In this document: positions 11,335 to 21,406 of the stretch, one piece after another
Numbering within the stretch: the first letter of the stretch is position 1
How the letters are laid out: every line of letters begins with the position of its first letter
Origin: Perkinsus chesapeaki
Taxonomy: Eukaryota; Perkinsozoa; Perkinsida; Perkinsidae
DNA length: 23,255 nt
Assembly: GCA_013115145.1 (NCBI GenBank)
Contig: JAAPAO010000564.1
Location: 1 to 23,255, forward strand
Direction: 5' to 3'
Notes under the pieces: generated by a model
Told to the model about the DNA's origin: nothing
The model's input: the letters and a program-made list of their open reading frames with translations, nothing else
Databases searched by the model: none
Position numbers and translations under genes: made by a program

Positions 11335-14300
11335 TCAGAAGACCTTGACAGTCTGAGATTCTCCAGGTAGGGTGCATACCATCGCAGGCAACTTGATCGT
11401 GGCCTTAGGGGCCTCGCTCTCTTTGTCGGCAGCTACCCACTTTGGGCCAAACGTCTCCTCGACGCCGTACGAAGTTATGCGCAAGCTACCTACGAAAGGT
11501 CAACGTTAAGGGAATAACGCAAAAAAATTCTCCTTACGTAGGGACACACTGTGATCAATTCCGAAGATGACCACTTCCGCGAAGCAAAAGTTGTAGGGTC
11601 CACTTCCTCCGTCGGGTGAAACAGCGATACTGCCGCTCGAATACCTGAGAATGTTGCTGAAACATCGACGGACTCCCGAGCTGAAGGCGACACCTTTCAG
11701 GAACGATGGTCGCCGTATGCTTCGAGTGCGACGCTACAGAATCATTTCGGGATTTAAAGAGATGACCAAAACGCTAGACGCACCGCCTCAAAGCCAATTC
11801 AATTCTGTGTGACCGACTTTATTTTCCAGAAGTTGTGCTCGTCCTCATGGGTGCTGTTATAACTTATAGTATCGTCCAGATACCTGTACACAGTTTTTGA
11901 GGAGAAAATTCCAGCGTATACGTACACATGGCCTTCTGCCGACTTGGTTTTAGGGTCCAAGTACACGTACAAACTATAGCTGTCATTCATCATCAGACTG
12001 CTCGAGTTGCGAGTGGTGGTCTTCTTGCTGGGGGGAGGTGGTTGGTGGAACTATGACCATCACACAGTGCCTACGCGATGATGCTCCCAGCACGGAAGTA
12101 GCGCGGGATGTCATCCATGGTCACGTCGACGTCCTTCCAACCGGTAGGCATGAGCTGATACACACCGTGTGCCAAGGTCGATTCGAATAACCTCACTTCG
12201 CCACTAGGCTTGTACCATCGCGAGCATCGAGGAAAGTAGACCTTAACAGACTTAACGCCCTGGTCAGTCACCCCGCGGACCATGATATCCGAGCCAACAA
12301 GGACCTGGGGTCGAAAAATGGATCGACCCAGATGAATCGCCCTACTTGCTGATCGATGGCTTTGTCGCAGTCAGCGAATGTACATTCATAGGTAGTGGGA
12401 TCGTCCAGATAGGCGTACCAGAGGGGACGAATAATAGGCTCGCCGAAATAGGAGTATCGAGCGAAGGCATGGTACCAGTAAGGCAGGAGGTGATACCTGT
12501 CGAAGCCGGCACTACGGTAGTGGAAACGTCGGAAGATGCTACGTAGATATGGATACAGTACAGTATAGGTCATAAGATCGCACGGCAGAAATGGAGAGCT
12601 TAGCTCTACGCCTCAAGAGGACTACTAAGTATACACTATCGTGCCGTAACCTCAGAAAGCAGCTGTCGCCAGCTCGTGCATGGGATACTGGGCCGCAACA
12701 AGGGTCGTCGAAAGCGAAAGGTGATAAACCCTTCGGAAAGAGCTGCTGCATACAAACAAGCTGAATAAAGTGTTTAAGAATGATATAATAGTTCGATGGT
12801 GTCCAATGTGTTCGATACGTCATACCTCTCAACAGTAGCATTCTTCACACGGCTCAGGGTATCACTGTCGAACAGCCAGGGGTCCCTCTGCGGTGACTTA
12901 ATGTCCGAGTGCAGCCTGAACAGCGGATACGGCAACATGCGCACAGACGAGCAACCAACCTGAAGAAGGCATTGGTGGCAGCGCTTAGCTGGAACCATCT
13001 AGTGTAAAGCTCAGCGTCCGGACTCCCTATGAAGCCACCGATGTCCGAGCCGGTGAAGGAGTATCTGTCAGCCATGGCCTCCTTATTGAAAGATAACTAC
13101 GCCACACCCTCCAGTGGCAGCCAATGCACTTATCATAGGCAGGACCGCTTGAAGGTTATCCCATTGAGATACCGAGTCACCAGTCCACATAGGTCCGAAT
13201 CTGAAAAAACGGAAAACCTGATATGATCTTCAACTTGTCAACATACCTGTGGCTCCCTACGAAGAAGCTGCGTGTCAGAACGAATGGGCGCTTGCCGGGG
13301 AAGCGGTGCACACGTTGACCCTCAAAGGACGCTCGGCGAAAGTAATGGCCGTATCTACCAGAAACAATCACCACATAAGCAACGAAATGCAGTGGGTACA
13401 TATTATGGACGTCGCGGTGCTCGGTTTTCTCGGAATGGACCAGATCACGGGGCATCGTTTTCTGAAAACCTCCCACTGGCGACAGTTCCCCAACTTACGG
13501 TTACCTCTGGAATGTCAAACACACTGGGCTCGTTCATATCATTCCAAGTATAGAAGTTGTCGTTGAGATTGTCCGGGCTAAAGAGCCTGGAAACCGCTGC
13601 CACACTTTGCCTGGCGTCGACTGGGACTCACTTTGCCCACCAGTCCCTCACGGAGTCGTTGGTGAAGTCCGGCCAGACACTTAAGCCCGGCCAACAGGAC
13701 CCTTCAAAGTTCTTATCTGTTGAACCACCTAGAATGAAGCCGGACTGAGCTAGCTGGTCATGTGCAGAGAGCTTCACTTCCTTTGTGGATCCGCTCCTTC
13801 ACGAAGACGTTCTTGCAGTTGCCAGAAGAATACACGGGGTAACTGCGGGTAGTCATACGGAGCGTGGAAGTGGTAGAGTAGGAGCCAGCACTTATTGTCG
13901 ACTTTGATGTGAGGGTCCACGATGGTGACCATTTCCTTCCCCTCAGCTCGGACCATCTGAGACATTTTCATCGGGTCAGGAAAGAGTGTATAGTTCCAAG
14001 TGAAGTATCTAAGGAGTTGCCTGTGGCTGTCCAGTTTGCGGAAATGGTAGCACTTCTTGGCGTCAGTGTGCTCGATGTCCAACCAGAAGACGTCCACTGG
14101 GAACCCCTCCGAGGTGTACTTAGTGACGAGGTTCTCAACATCCTTCTGGCTCTGAAACAGAACCTCGCGTGCCGATCAGTTACATGAAGAGCCTTAAGGA
14201 AATGTGGCGGAACAAGCAAGCACAGCAATAAGATGGACCGCCGCCCTTACAGGACTTAGGGTGCATAGACGCTACAACCAACAACAGTGCTTAATCGGGA

Positions 14301-16301
14301 TGCTTTCCGAGTTTACAGCATGAAAAAATTGTTCACTACGGGAGATATTATAATGGCAGGGGAAATGCGCCAAGTGGACTTGAGTGTCACACTGGAGTCC
14401 AACACGTAGCCGAAATCATCCCCGCTGCTCACCTCAACCGCGTAGCGGCTGCGATGGAACCCCAGACCAAAAAGGGGCGGCAAAGAAGCCAAACCGGTGG
14501 CACGGTGGTAGGAGGTGGAAAACTGAGGGATGAAGTGTTCATACCAGCAGTCAAGTGCATGATTACTTCTTGGGGCCTCTGACCTGGGAAGAGCAGCAGA
14601 TCGATCACCCCAGATTCGCTGACAAATGTCGCAGTTATGTCGGCATTCCCATGACCAGAACCTGAAAGAAGCCACCGACGATCGAAGTTGCGTGCACAAA
14701 AGGTAATGTCTGCCTCGGTTCAGGGAAACCAAAGTGTCCGATGGATTCATCCACAGCAGGGAGGAGGTTGTAGTGACGGAACACTGACCGTCCTAAAAGC
14801 ACAAGTCAGCCTGGGCGTCGACACATTGCCCGTTACCTGAATGGCGGTAAGAGTTGGAATAGCGCCATAAATGGCGCCATGGGCATCGGTGCCCTGTACA
14901 GGATAGGCGGGGGTATCTAGGTTGAAGAACCTAAGGCAAAGGAGTGATAAGTGATCCGCTGTGCCGCCTAGATGCTCTATTGATGCACCATCATCGGATT
15001 TGTATGCAGCACAGTTACCTGTATAGTTCGGCATCATTGAAGCCACCAATATCGAGCTTGGAGGAGATAGTTCCCCGCTCTTGTAGACCATATAAAGTCT
15101 TGGCTTGAGAGAATGTTACATCAAGAGCTATGATAGATGGCCCTGAAAAGCGGAAGCTAGTATGGTTCGAAGAGGCAAAGACGCGAAAAGGACGGAGGAT
15201 TCGCAGTTCACTGGAAACTTCTTTAATAATCTGTACGGCTTGCACTAACTAATTCTATGACACATAACTCTATAGAAAGTATGAAGGGAAATGTCTCAGG
15301 TGCCTAGTAGGTCTGGCCGAACTCACGGACCATAGGGCTTGTAATCGGTTTTTCCTTGGTACTCTTCTGCCCAACTGCCATAGTGATCTCCAGGGGAGCA
15401 AGCAGGGTCGATGTAAAGCGTGTCATTACAGGAAGGCAAGCCATAGGGGCTGAAGTACGGAAGGGTCTTTGCCCAGAATCATAATACGGAGAATTACCAT
15501 TTGTCGTTATACTTGACCCTTGTCCCTTCAACCATCAGATGTGCTTGGCCGTTCACCGTCTGGAGCACCTGTCCATCTTTCGACACTGTGAGGACCTAGG
15601 AAAGGAAAGTGGGCAAATACAAGGGAGAAGGGAGAACCTACCACGTCCTCGTGGCGCAGAACCGCCACCAGCGATTTCCCGACTCGGAACTTCGAAGTCT
15701 TAGTCTGATGAAACGCGCTCTGGCAATGTGGAGACAACAGACAGACAGCCGCACCTTTAGGTCGTAAGAGTAGGTAACATCTTCCGCCAACTGCATGTCC
15801 TTATCTTGGATGACATCCCCAGACGGTACAGTGTATCTGCAGTGGAGACCTTCAATGGATACACGCATGCGGGATGACCTTGTTCTCACGTCACCGACGA
15901 GCTTATGTTCTTCATCCATAGTGAAGCGGACAGTTCCGTCCTCATAGAAGCGAAGCTGACATAAGACAACTGTTGGCTACATGTTATTGCCTTCCACAAG
16001 TCACCTGTAGTTGCAGCACATCGGGTCCTTTCTCACCAAGCGCTGAATGCTTCACGGATGCATTGAAGGTACCGGTGGATCCACCACACAGAGGCCTTGG
16101 AGGGATCTGTCAACGTGCACCAACTTGCTGAAGAACGAATGCGACTTGTGGTACATGATAGACAGTTCTCTTTTCGACAGCGAAGTTGAGCCAATCGCGA
16201 TACCGTCGGCAAAAGCCGGTCGAGCTGCATGTTCTCCTCGAGTACCCGTAGCAAGAGGCAATGCAGAGTGCAGAGAAAGCGAGGATACGCAATAGGAGCA
16301 T
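11335..16301 (-). CDS. Glucosidase II alpha subunit (GH31), copy 3; complete, 956 aa
   Basis: The only complete copy. Exons from right to left: 16155-16301, 16005-16106, 15879-15955, 15755-15836, 15642-15719, 15498-15595, 15331-15449, 15019-15142, 14837-14930, 14714-14792, 14567-14661, 14433-14522, 14054-14151, 13892-14008, 13778-13842, 13632-13728, 13505-13586, 13400-13461, 13247-13354, 13108-13200, 12960-13064, 12826-12915, 12346-12496, 12197-12304, 12075-12154, 11926-12027, 11818-11883, 11538-11644, 11335-11489. They sum to 957 codons including stop, close to human GANAB (about 944 aa). The ATG at 16299-16301 opens a signal peptide (MLLLRILAFSALCIASCYGY), then CSSTGFCRRYRDW. Catalytic marks: WLDIEHT (D420), nucleophile D537 in WNDMNEP, acid/base D613 in WTGD. 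Intron 14662-14713 needs a GC donor. Intron 12155-12196 is 42 nt without a stop, so it could be retained. Two introns are unusually long (14152-14432, 12497-12825). Confidence 0.92.
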
Positions 16302-16806
16302 TCGCAAACAAAGACTGCATCAGACAATGCTTCTAGCCTCTAACGAACCCGAGTTGCTTAGCCGTGATCTCATTAGCTGTAAAGCGCGTTATGGCGTGCG
16401 CATGCGTGCCAGAACGTGTGTAGTTCAGGTTCACTGACTCCAACCTCTCTAGTTGCGATGAACGGCTTCCGAAGACCGCATATTTGTGCGGAGACGCGCC
16501 ATAAGCGAGCGATGGTCTATTGCTTACAGGATGGCAGAGAGAAATGTGATCTTCGCGTTTTTTCTTTTCGGACCAGAAGAGGGCCTTGGTGAGACATCTG
16601 GCAATCAGTCCACGGAGCATGGACGCCACATACAGGTCTGCGTCTATTCATCTGCACTTTTACAAGATAAGAGTTCCCCACTTTGAGGCGTCAACGCACT
16701 TCTTGACCCCCTCGTAGATGTACTTGACAACTCAAAAGGCGACATTACAGGAGACATCAGTTACAGTAACACAGAACTTTGAAAATAAGGAATTTGTAGA
16801 ATACGA
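16302..16806. other. Spacer between copy 3 and the kinase-like gene
   Basis: About 505 bp, upstream of copy 3 and downstream of the kinase-like gene. A minus-strand frame of about 98 codons (16333-16629) has no recognisable motif and no spliced continuation, so I do not call it. A GCGTGCGCATGCGTGCC stretch near 16396-16412 resembles the CATG-centred repeats upstream of copy 4. Confidence 0.4.
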
Positions 16807-18462
16807 TCAGCTGCTGGTGAGCATATCGCTCAGGTCTTTTAGAGCCTCCACGAACCGAACTCTCATCTCTGGTGTATGACCGAGAAACAGGTCGCAGCCA
16901 CCTGAGTAATGACGCCATCTCAAACTGGGAATCCTACCGCTCTCGCCTGAGATCATCATTCCAATGGCCTTGGCCGCTCCACGACGGAGACTGGTTGCCG
17001 AGGTTATGTCCGTCCACACTTGCTCCGACGACGGGTATTCTTTTGAGGCCGCAGAGAAGGTGTCGGCATACAGCTGGAAAAGATCCTTCATATGAGCACC
17101 TGTGAACCACTCATGCGCCAGTCGCCATACGTTGCCAACGCGCTCACGCCTCGCTTCAACCGCCATAGAGCAGAATATGAAGAATACGATATCTACACTG
17201 GGGGTATCGACTTCAGGGAATTGATGATCAACAATGGCGATCTCCGTGGTGCCTGCCGTCAAGGTTCAAGCATCTCTAACTTTTCTCGCCTACCATCTGG
17301 ACGTTGATGCGTCATGATATTATTGCTCCACATATCCTCATGGGCCACCACTAAAATAGCGTCCCCCACAGTCAGCTTGTCCGGATTCCCCACCATCACG
17401 CTCTGGATGAAGTCTCGGTTCTCCTCGATTACTTCCACCACACTCGGGCCTGTCGAAGCAATGCGTCTTAGCCGTGGTAGGTTCGGCTCACTCAATAGGG
17501 AATCACCGCCTTCCTTGAGATCTGCGATGCCTTCATTTAGTATTTGACCCATCACTCGGTACGTAGCCTCTCGCGGCTTCAAAAAGCGAGAACGTGCCGC
17601 CTCTATAGGCAGCACTGCGTGGAAGTACGCAAGGGCTTTGATACACTAAGAAACAAAGTATCATTCCTAGAAGCACATGTGATTCGATCCCAGCAAGTAA
17701 TGTGAGGAAAATAATTCCAATAGTCTCCGAAGAGGTAGGTAAAATACTTCGCCTAACACATGCCTGCTTCCCGAAACCAGAGACTGCAACTGTGACCGAA
17801 TGCTCCCTTCTTGCCGAAGCCGTCAATACACACAATTCTAATAGGGTAACGTCTTATATATCATGAGTACCCAGAGACGTGCACTTCATTTGATCCCGGA
17901 AGTTGCAAAAAGTGAATCCAAGCTTGCTCACGTCAGCAGCCAGCGAGAAGTCCATGGGATCCTCCATTTTGTATGGCTCGAAGTTATGTGACTCCACCAA
18001 ATCATCCATAGCTATCATCTTATCATCACTGTAATACAGCCCAGGCAGATACAAATGGCAGTCCGGAATGGATCGCAATTTATCTATACGGCGGAGCGAT
18101 GCACCAGAAAACTTATTTTGCCAGCTCACCGTGTATACCAGCCTCGTTGTAGAATGCCAGGCAGTTCTGCTCTCTATCGTAGACGTCCAGCTCGAGACAG
18201 AAGTCATGTAGTGGGCCTTTAGCCGGCAGGTACTTAACCTACAGTACAATATAATAGCAGATAATACGACACATTAATTTTGGTTCCATCAACAACGAGC
18301 TGCTTTAACTGTCAAGAGAGTGCTCGAGTCGTTTGCTGTGAGGTGCTGCTAATACATTCATCAACGAGTGTTCTCAATTATATGGAAGCTATTTGAAAAT
18401 ACGCCACCAGTGAGAGAAGTAACAAAGTGTTCAACCGAACCTCTCCAGACGATATTTGACAT
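16807..18462 (-). CDS. Ecdysteroid-kinase-like / CHK-type small-molecule phosphotransferase
   Basis: Predicted 384-aa kinase of the EcKL/DUF1679 branch of the aminoglycoside-phosphotransferase/choline-kinase fold; substrate unknown. Exons from right to left: 18403-18462, 18273-18308, 18130-18238, 17932-18083, 17294-17645, 16807-17252, all in phase. Motifs seen: a beta-strand lysine in INVKYLPAKG; LAYFHA, typical of the segment before the C-lobe; the Brenner-type HxDxxxxN motif in VAHEDMWSNNIM (catalytic Asp and Asn present); and the metal-binding Asp in IAIVDHQF. The usual HGD reads HED here. The 5' end is the weak part: exon 1 and the GGC|gta donor at 18402/18403 are inferred from phase and a GGVFS-like motif, and the start ATG (18460-18462) may be wrong. 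The 286-nt intron 17646-17931 is long for this locus. No functional tie to the neighbouring glucosidases is visible. Confidence 0.75.
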
Positions 18463-18600
18463 CCCTCTATGGCTCTCTGATGGCAATCGACGTCCGACAT
18501 CGCGGAAAACATCCAAGGGCGCACAAGGGAGTCGATGTGTCGGGCCAGAATCGGCATGCTTCAACACTACTCCTCATCGAGAGGGATTAGATCAACGGCG

Positions 18601-18633
18601 ATAGGCTGTATAATTATTAATTATACAGCCTAT
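18601..18633. repeat. 33-bp AT-rich palindrome
   Basis: Two exact 15-nt arms (18601-18615 ATAGGCTGTATAATT and its reverse complement 18619-18633) surround a 3-nt ATT spacer. More TTAATTA repeats follow to about 18647. It lies between the kinase-like gene and the stop codon of the 108-aa gene (both minus strand), so it falls in the 3' flank of the latter and the upstream region of the former. Confidence 0.85.
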
Positions 18634-18643
18634 TAATTATTAA

Positions 18644-19076
18644 TTAACATCTAGCAAGTCGTAGATATCGGCCAGGATTCAGCAAGTCAAGAGCACCCCA
18701 CAACTTCTCACCGATTTCGAAGCTTCCCGTGGACCATGCTCGTAGATACCGCGCTGTCTACCCTTCCACTTATATCAGATTAGCTATGTACGTAAGGCAT
18801 TTAGATCCGTATGCCGCACTGTCACCCATTTCTCCCATTATTACAAAGAGCGGTTCGCCATCCTTTGTTCGTGCCTCATATTGGTCACTTAAGAGCCCAT
18901 CGGCTCTATTAACGGAGTGCACTGTGCACAGAGGGACCTGTCACTTTCCATCCAGGGAGCCCCTGCTGCTGCAGTTCCCTCCTCATCACCTTGAGAGCCT
19001 CGGCAACCTCAACCTTCCGTTCCAGCTCGTCAGCTGCTGCTTTATTATGGAAAGCTTCTTCTTCCGAATCAGACAT
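18644..19076 (-). CDS. Unrecognised small protein, 108 aa, three exons
   Basis: I do not recognise this protein. Reconstructed exons are 18938-19076, 18826-18903 and 18644-18753. Their lengths (139, 78, 110) close to exactly 109 codons including a TAA at 18644-18646. It starts MSDSEEEAFHNKAAADELER, an acidic then helical, possibly coiled-coil N-terminus, followed by a Gln-rich turn (RRELQQQGLPGWK). The C-terminal half, with FEIGEKLWGALDLLNPGRY, looks globular. There is no signal peptide or membrane segment. Donors and acceptors are canonical (CAG|gt, ATGG|gtgaca, acag|CG), with introns of 34 and 72 nt. The main doubt is the choice of the first donor. A shorter first exon ending at 18945 fails to keep the frame, which favours the model given. 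Confidence 0.6.
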
Positions 19077-19167
19077 GCAATAAAAACTCTATCAAATCCA
19101 TCTCCCCGGCAACCCAATGCCTCAGACTAGCAAAGAAATCTCGGGAGGAGGGTATATAGGGTACAGC

Positions 19168-19182
19168 GTGGTGGTGGTGGTG
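19168..19182. repeat. (GTG)5 microsatellite
   Basis: Five perfect GTG units on the plus strand. Confidence 0.9.
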
Positions 19183-19198
19183 ACACGGTCTTACTGTG

Positions 19199-19214
19199 CA
19201 ACAACAACAACAAC
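19199..19214. repeat. (CAA)5 microsatellite
   Basis: Five perfect CAA units plus one C on the plus strand. Confidence 0.9.
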
Positions 19215-19345
19215 CGAGCTAGGAGTAAAATTGGAATAATACTGCTTCCTCCGCTGTACTCTATCGGAATAGTCAACAAAGGGGAGCCAGTAGACCGCAC
19301 AATCATCGCCTTGGGAAAGGGTGACAATATATTACAATGAGCAGA

Positions 19346-19363
19346 CAGCAGCAGCAGCAGCAG
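19346..19363. repeat. (CAG)6 microsatellite
   Basis: Six perfect CAG units on the plus strand, ending 11 nt before the stop codon of the 425-aa gene, so they would be (CTG)6 in its 3' UTR. Confidence 0.9.
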
Positions 19364-19374
19364 CTGGTGGTGAT

Positions 19375-20652
19375 TCACTTGTTCATCAGAGCCACGCCCT
19401 CCTCAGTGCACACCAAACGGAAGCTCGAATAGATGAGCTTCTTCTCATAATCGACCAGAAAAAAATCGCTGATTCGCCCGACTGTAAATGCGAGTGAAGG
19501 AATCGTCCTTCGCAGAATCCATTTACTGTACAGGTCAATATACACCGATACAAAACGTAGTGCGTCACCGTCCGGTAGGGCCGTTGAACAGTACTGACAA
19601 GATACGTTTTCTTTGCCAAAATAAACCCCCAAAGTCTGTGCCGACTTCGGCCCCAACAGCGGAACTGGGACCACCAAATTCGCCGGGCACGTAATGAACT
19701 TCATATGGTCCATTAACATCTGCTCCGGCGTATAGTGGGTAAACAACTTATCGTACTCTTCATCATCCAGAACCTCCGATAAGGTAACGACAATATGGTC
19801 ACCGAGGCCCAACTTGAAAACAAAGTATCTTCTCTCGGGGTTCGCCATCCCCATCGATACGTAGTCCGAGAAGTACGACATATCCGACTCGAGCTCCTCC
19901 TTCGGCCGTCGAACCACTCGCACTTTAATAACTTCAGACAGCAGCTGCGGCGACTTTCCCATGTCGTTCACAATCTTAGGGCAATCGTTATGAGCCTCAC
20001 TCCACCACAGATCGTTCGGGTGGTGCGACAGATCCGTGTAGGTGTTGACTCTCTTTCGGAAGCCGTAAAAAGTTCGGAGCCTCTGGACTTGCGCTATCGG
20101 GTTCGGAGCGTTCCTAGCGGCCTCCTCCTCCCCCACCATCCTCTTCGACAGCTCCTTTACCAGCTTATCGGTGCTGATGCCCCGTAATCGATTTTCATCC
20201 GAGCCCGAGGAGCCCTCTGCTGCCTCCTCTTCTTCCTCCTCATCACTCGAAATGGCCGATTCGAAGCTTGCAGAAGATACAGATTTGGACATCTTCGACT
20301 CCAATGGAACAGCCAGCTTTTTAGTCCCCTTAGCCGGCACTATCTCCTCCTTGGGAACTATGGCCAGTTGCTCGTTCGACTCAGGAGGCGTATCTTCTTC
20401 CCGTTTCAGCTCCACTGCCAACTCCTCAGGCTCCTCCGGTTCAGGACTTGATGGTACCGGCGGTGGAGGGGCGAACCCTGGCAGCGCCGCATTAGGAGCT
20501 GCTTCCTTATCCTCTGGAATCTTTGCGGATGAGCCCCGACGGAGAGCCTCCTTGTTATCGCTCTCGAGAGTTGATCGAGTCTCGCTGGTCGCCTTCTCGG
20601 GAGGCAGGGCCGGAAGGGGTTCAATAACTTCTTTACTGCATTTGCATCCCAT
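19375..20652 (-). CDS. Unrecognised 425-aa protein with N-terminal MGCKCS lipidation motif, single exon
   Basis: I do not recognise the family. The start at 20650-20652 is chosen because it exposes MGCKCSKE, a typical N-myristoylation (Gly2) and S-palmitoylation (Cys3, Cys5) signal, suggesting attachment to the inner face of a membrane. Residues about 10-165 are low complexity and probably disordered: proline stretches (LPALPPE; GFAPPPPVPSSPEPEEPEEL, about 59-78), Ser-rich and acidic runs (SSDEEEEEE, about 135-143). Residues about 165-425 look folded, with aromatic-rich blocks (TFYGFRKRVNTYTDLSHHP, DLWWSE, RYFVFKLGLGD), one CxxC (Cys352, Cys355) and a C-terminal beta-like stretch (SDFFLVDYEKKLIYSSFRLV). 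There is no transmembrane segment. It is intronless while its neighbours are shredded by introns. It is divergently arranged with copy 4. Function unknown. Confidence 0.85.
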   Translation of the reverse strand: MGCKCSKEVIEPLPALPPEKATSETRSTLESDNKEALRRGSSAKIPEDKEAAPNAALPGFAPPPPVPSSPEPEEPEELAVELKREEDTPPESNEQLAIVPKEEIVPAKGTKKLAVPLESKMSKSVSSASFESAISSDEEEEEEAAEGSSGSDENRLRGISTDKLVKELSKRMVGEEEAARNAPNPIAQVQRLRTFYGFRKRVNTYTDLSHHPNDLWWSEAHNDCPKIVNDMGKSPQLLSEVIKVRVVRRPKEELESDMSYFSDYVSMGMANPERRYFVFKLGLGDHIVVTLSEVLDDEEYDKLFTHYTPEQMLMDHMKFITCPANLVVPVPLLGPKSAQTLGVYFGKENVSCQYCSTALPDGDALRFVSVYIDLYSKWILRRTIPSLAFTVGRISDFFLVDYEKKLIYSSFRLVCTEEGVALMNK

Positions 20653-21406
20653 AATTATCAAGTCAAAGTGAGGCCTATACCAACCACAAAAACATTAACT
20701 ACCTCGCCTTGTACGGAAGATCCCGACGAAAATGTTTCATGAGGTTAGCGCTCGCCCAGGTAATCGATAAGTGTTATTATCGGCGCATGGTTGGATTCGA
20801 CTGGTTCCGATTGATTTCTCTCTAATATTCGTTGCATTTGGTGAAGATTATTGTATTATCTGTTGAGTGAGAGTGTAACAGTATTAAGGGGGACAGACAT
20901 TGTGTTACGTGGGAGGGAAGCTGGACTTGGAATGAACGTAAATCTGCTACAAGGCTAAGGTGTAATGACACCAGAATCACCGGTATCCAGAAGGGACTAT
21001 ACGGTACTTCAAAAAGGACCGATTGATATAGAGCGGTTAATTCGCGAAGGCGAACGATTCCGTCGAACGATTCTGGACCGACACATTTGCACGCATGCGC
21101 AAACCAAGCTCATCGCAGCCATCCCATTATAATGCTGACTAATCAGCCGCTGACTATCCCAGGTCCTTTGAAGCGAATTGTCGCATCAGAGTGGGAATGG
21201 CGTAACCACAGTTGCACGCATGTGCATTGAGACGTGTGCTGAGACGGTCCAAATTGGAAAAATCCGGGGTGGTTCCTCGGCCGCAAGAACCACGCTTCCT
21301 CTTCAGGGTGGGAAATATCCGTCGGTTATTTGAGGAACCAAGTCTAAAAAGATATTTTTGAGGTTAGAATAGCATCCTTTGTCTTCTACGGCAGTTTTTA
21401 CAATCG
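20653..21406. promoter_or_regulatory. Shared upstream region of the divergent 425-aa gene and glucosidase copy 4
   Basis: 754 bp with no supported coding frame between two divergent start codons, so it must hold both 5' flanks. It contains a direct repeat CGAACGATTC (21051-21060, 21064-21073), two copies of TTGCACGCATG (21087-21097, 21212-21222), the first extended to TTGCACGCATGCGCAA, which is nearly palindromic, and an inverted repeat GTGGTTC/GAACCAC (21269-21275, 21287-21293). Promoter function is inferred from position only. Confidence 0.5.

Larger units (their letters stand above)
19077..19374. other. Intergenic spacer rich in triplet repeats
   Basis: About 300 bp between the 3' end of the 425-aa gene and the start of the 108-aa gene, both minus strand. 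It holds three separate triplet repeats and no supported gene. A frame of 83 codons on the minus strand is Leu-rich only because it translates the repeats. Confidence 0.6.

Noticed and set aside
16333-16629. 98-codon minus-strand frame upstream of copy 3
   Set aside because: No recognisable motif, no spliced continuation and no paralogous counterpart upstream of the other copies.
18729-19130. 133-codon plus-strand frame
   Set aside because: Antisense to the better-supported spliced 108-aa gene; its composition (many Ser, Pro, Arg, His) looks like translated antisense.
19346-19363. CAG repeat as a polyglutamine coding tract
   Set aside because: It lies between two genes, outside any supported coding frame.
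20171-20671. 166-codon plus-strand frame rich in Ser and Gly
   Set aside because: Mirror of the acidic and Pro/Ser-rich linker of the 425-aa gene on the minus strand; low-complexity antisense.
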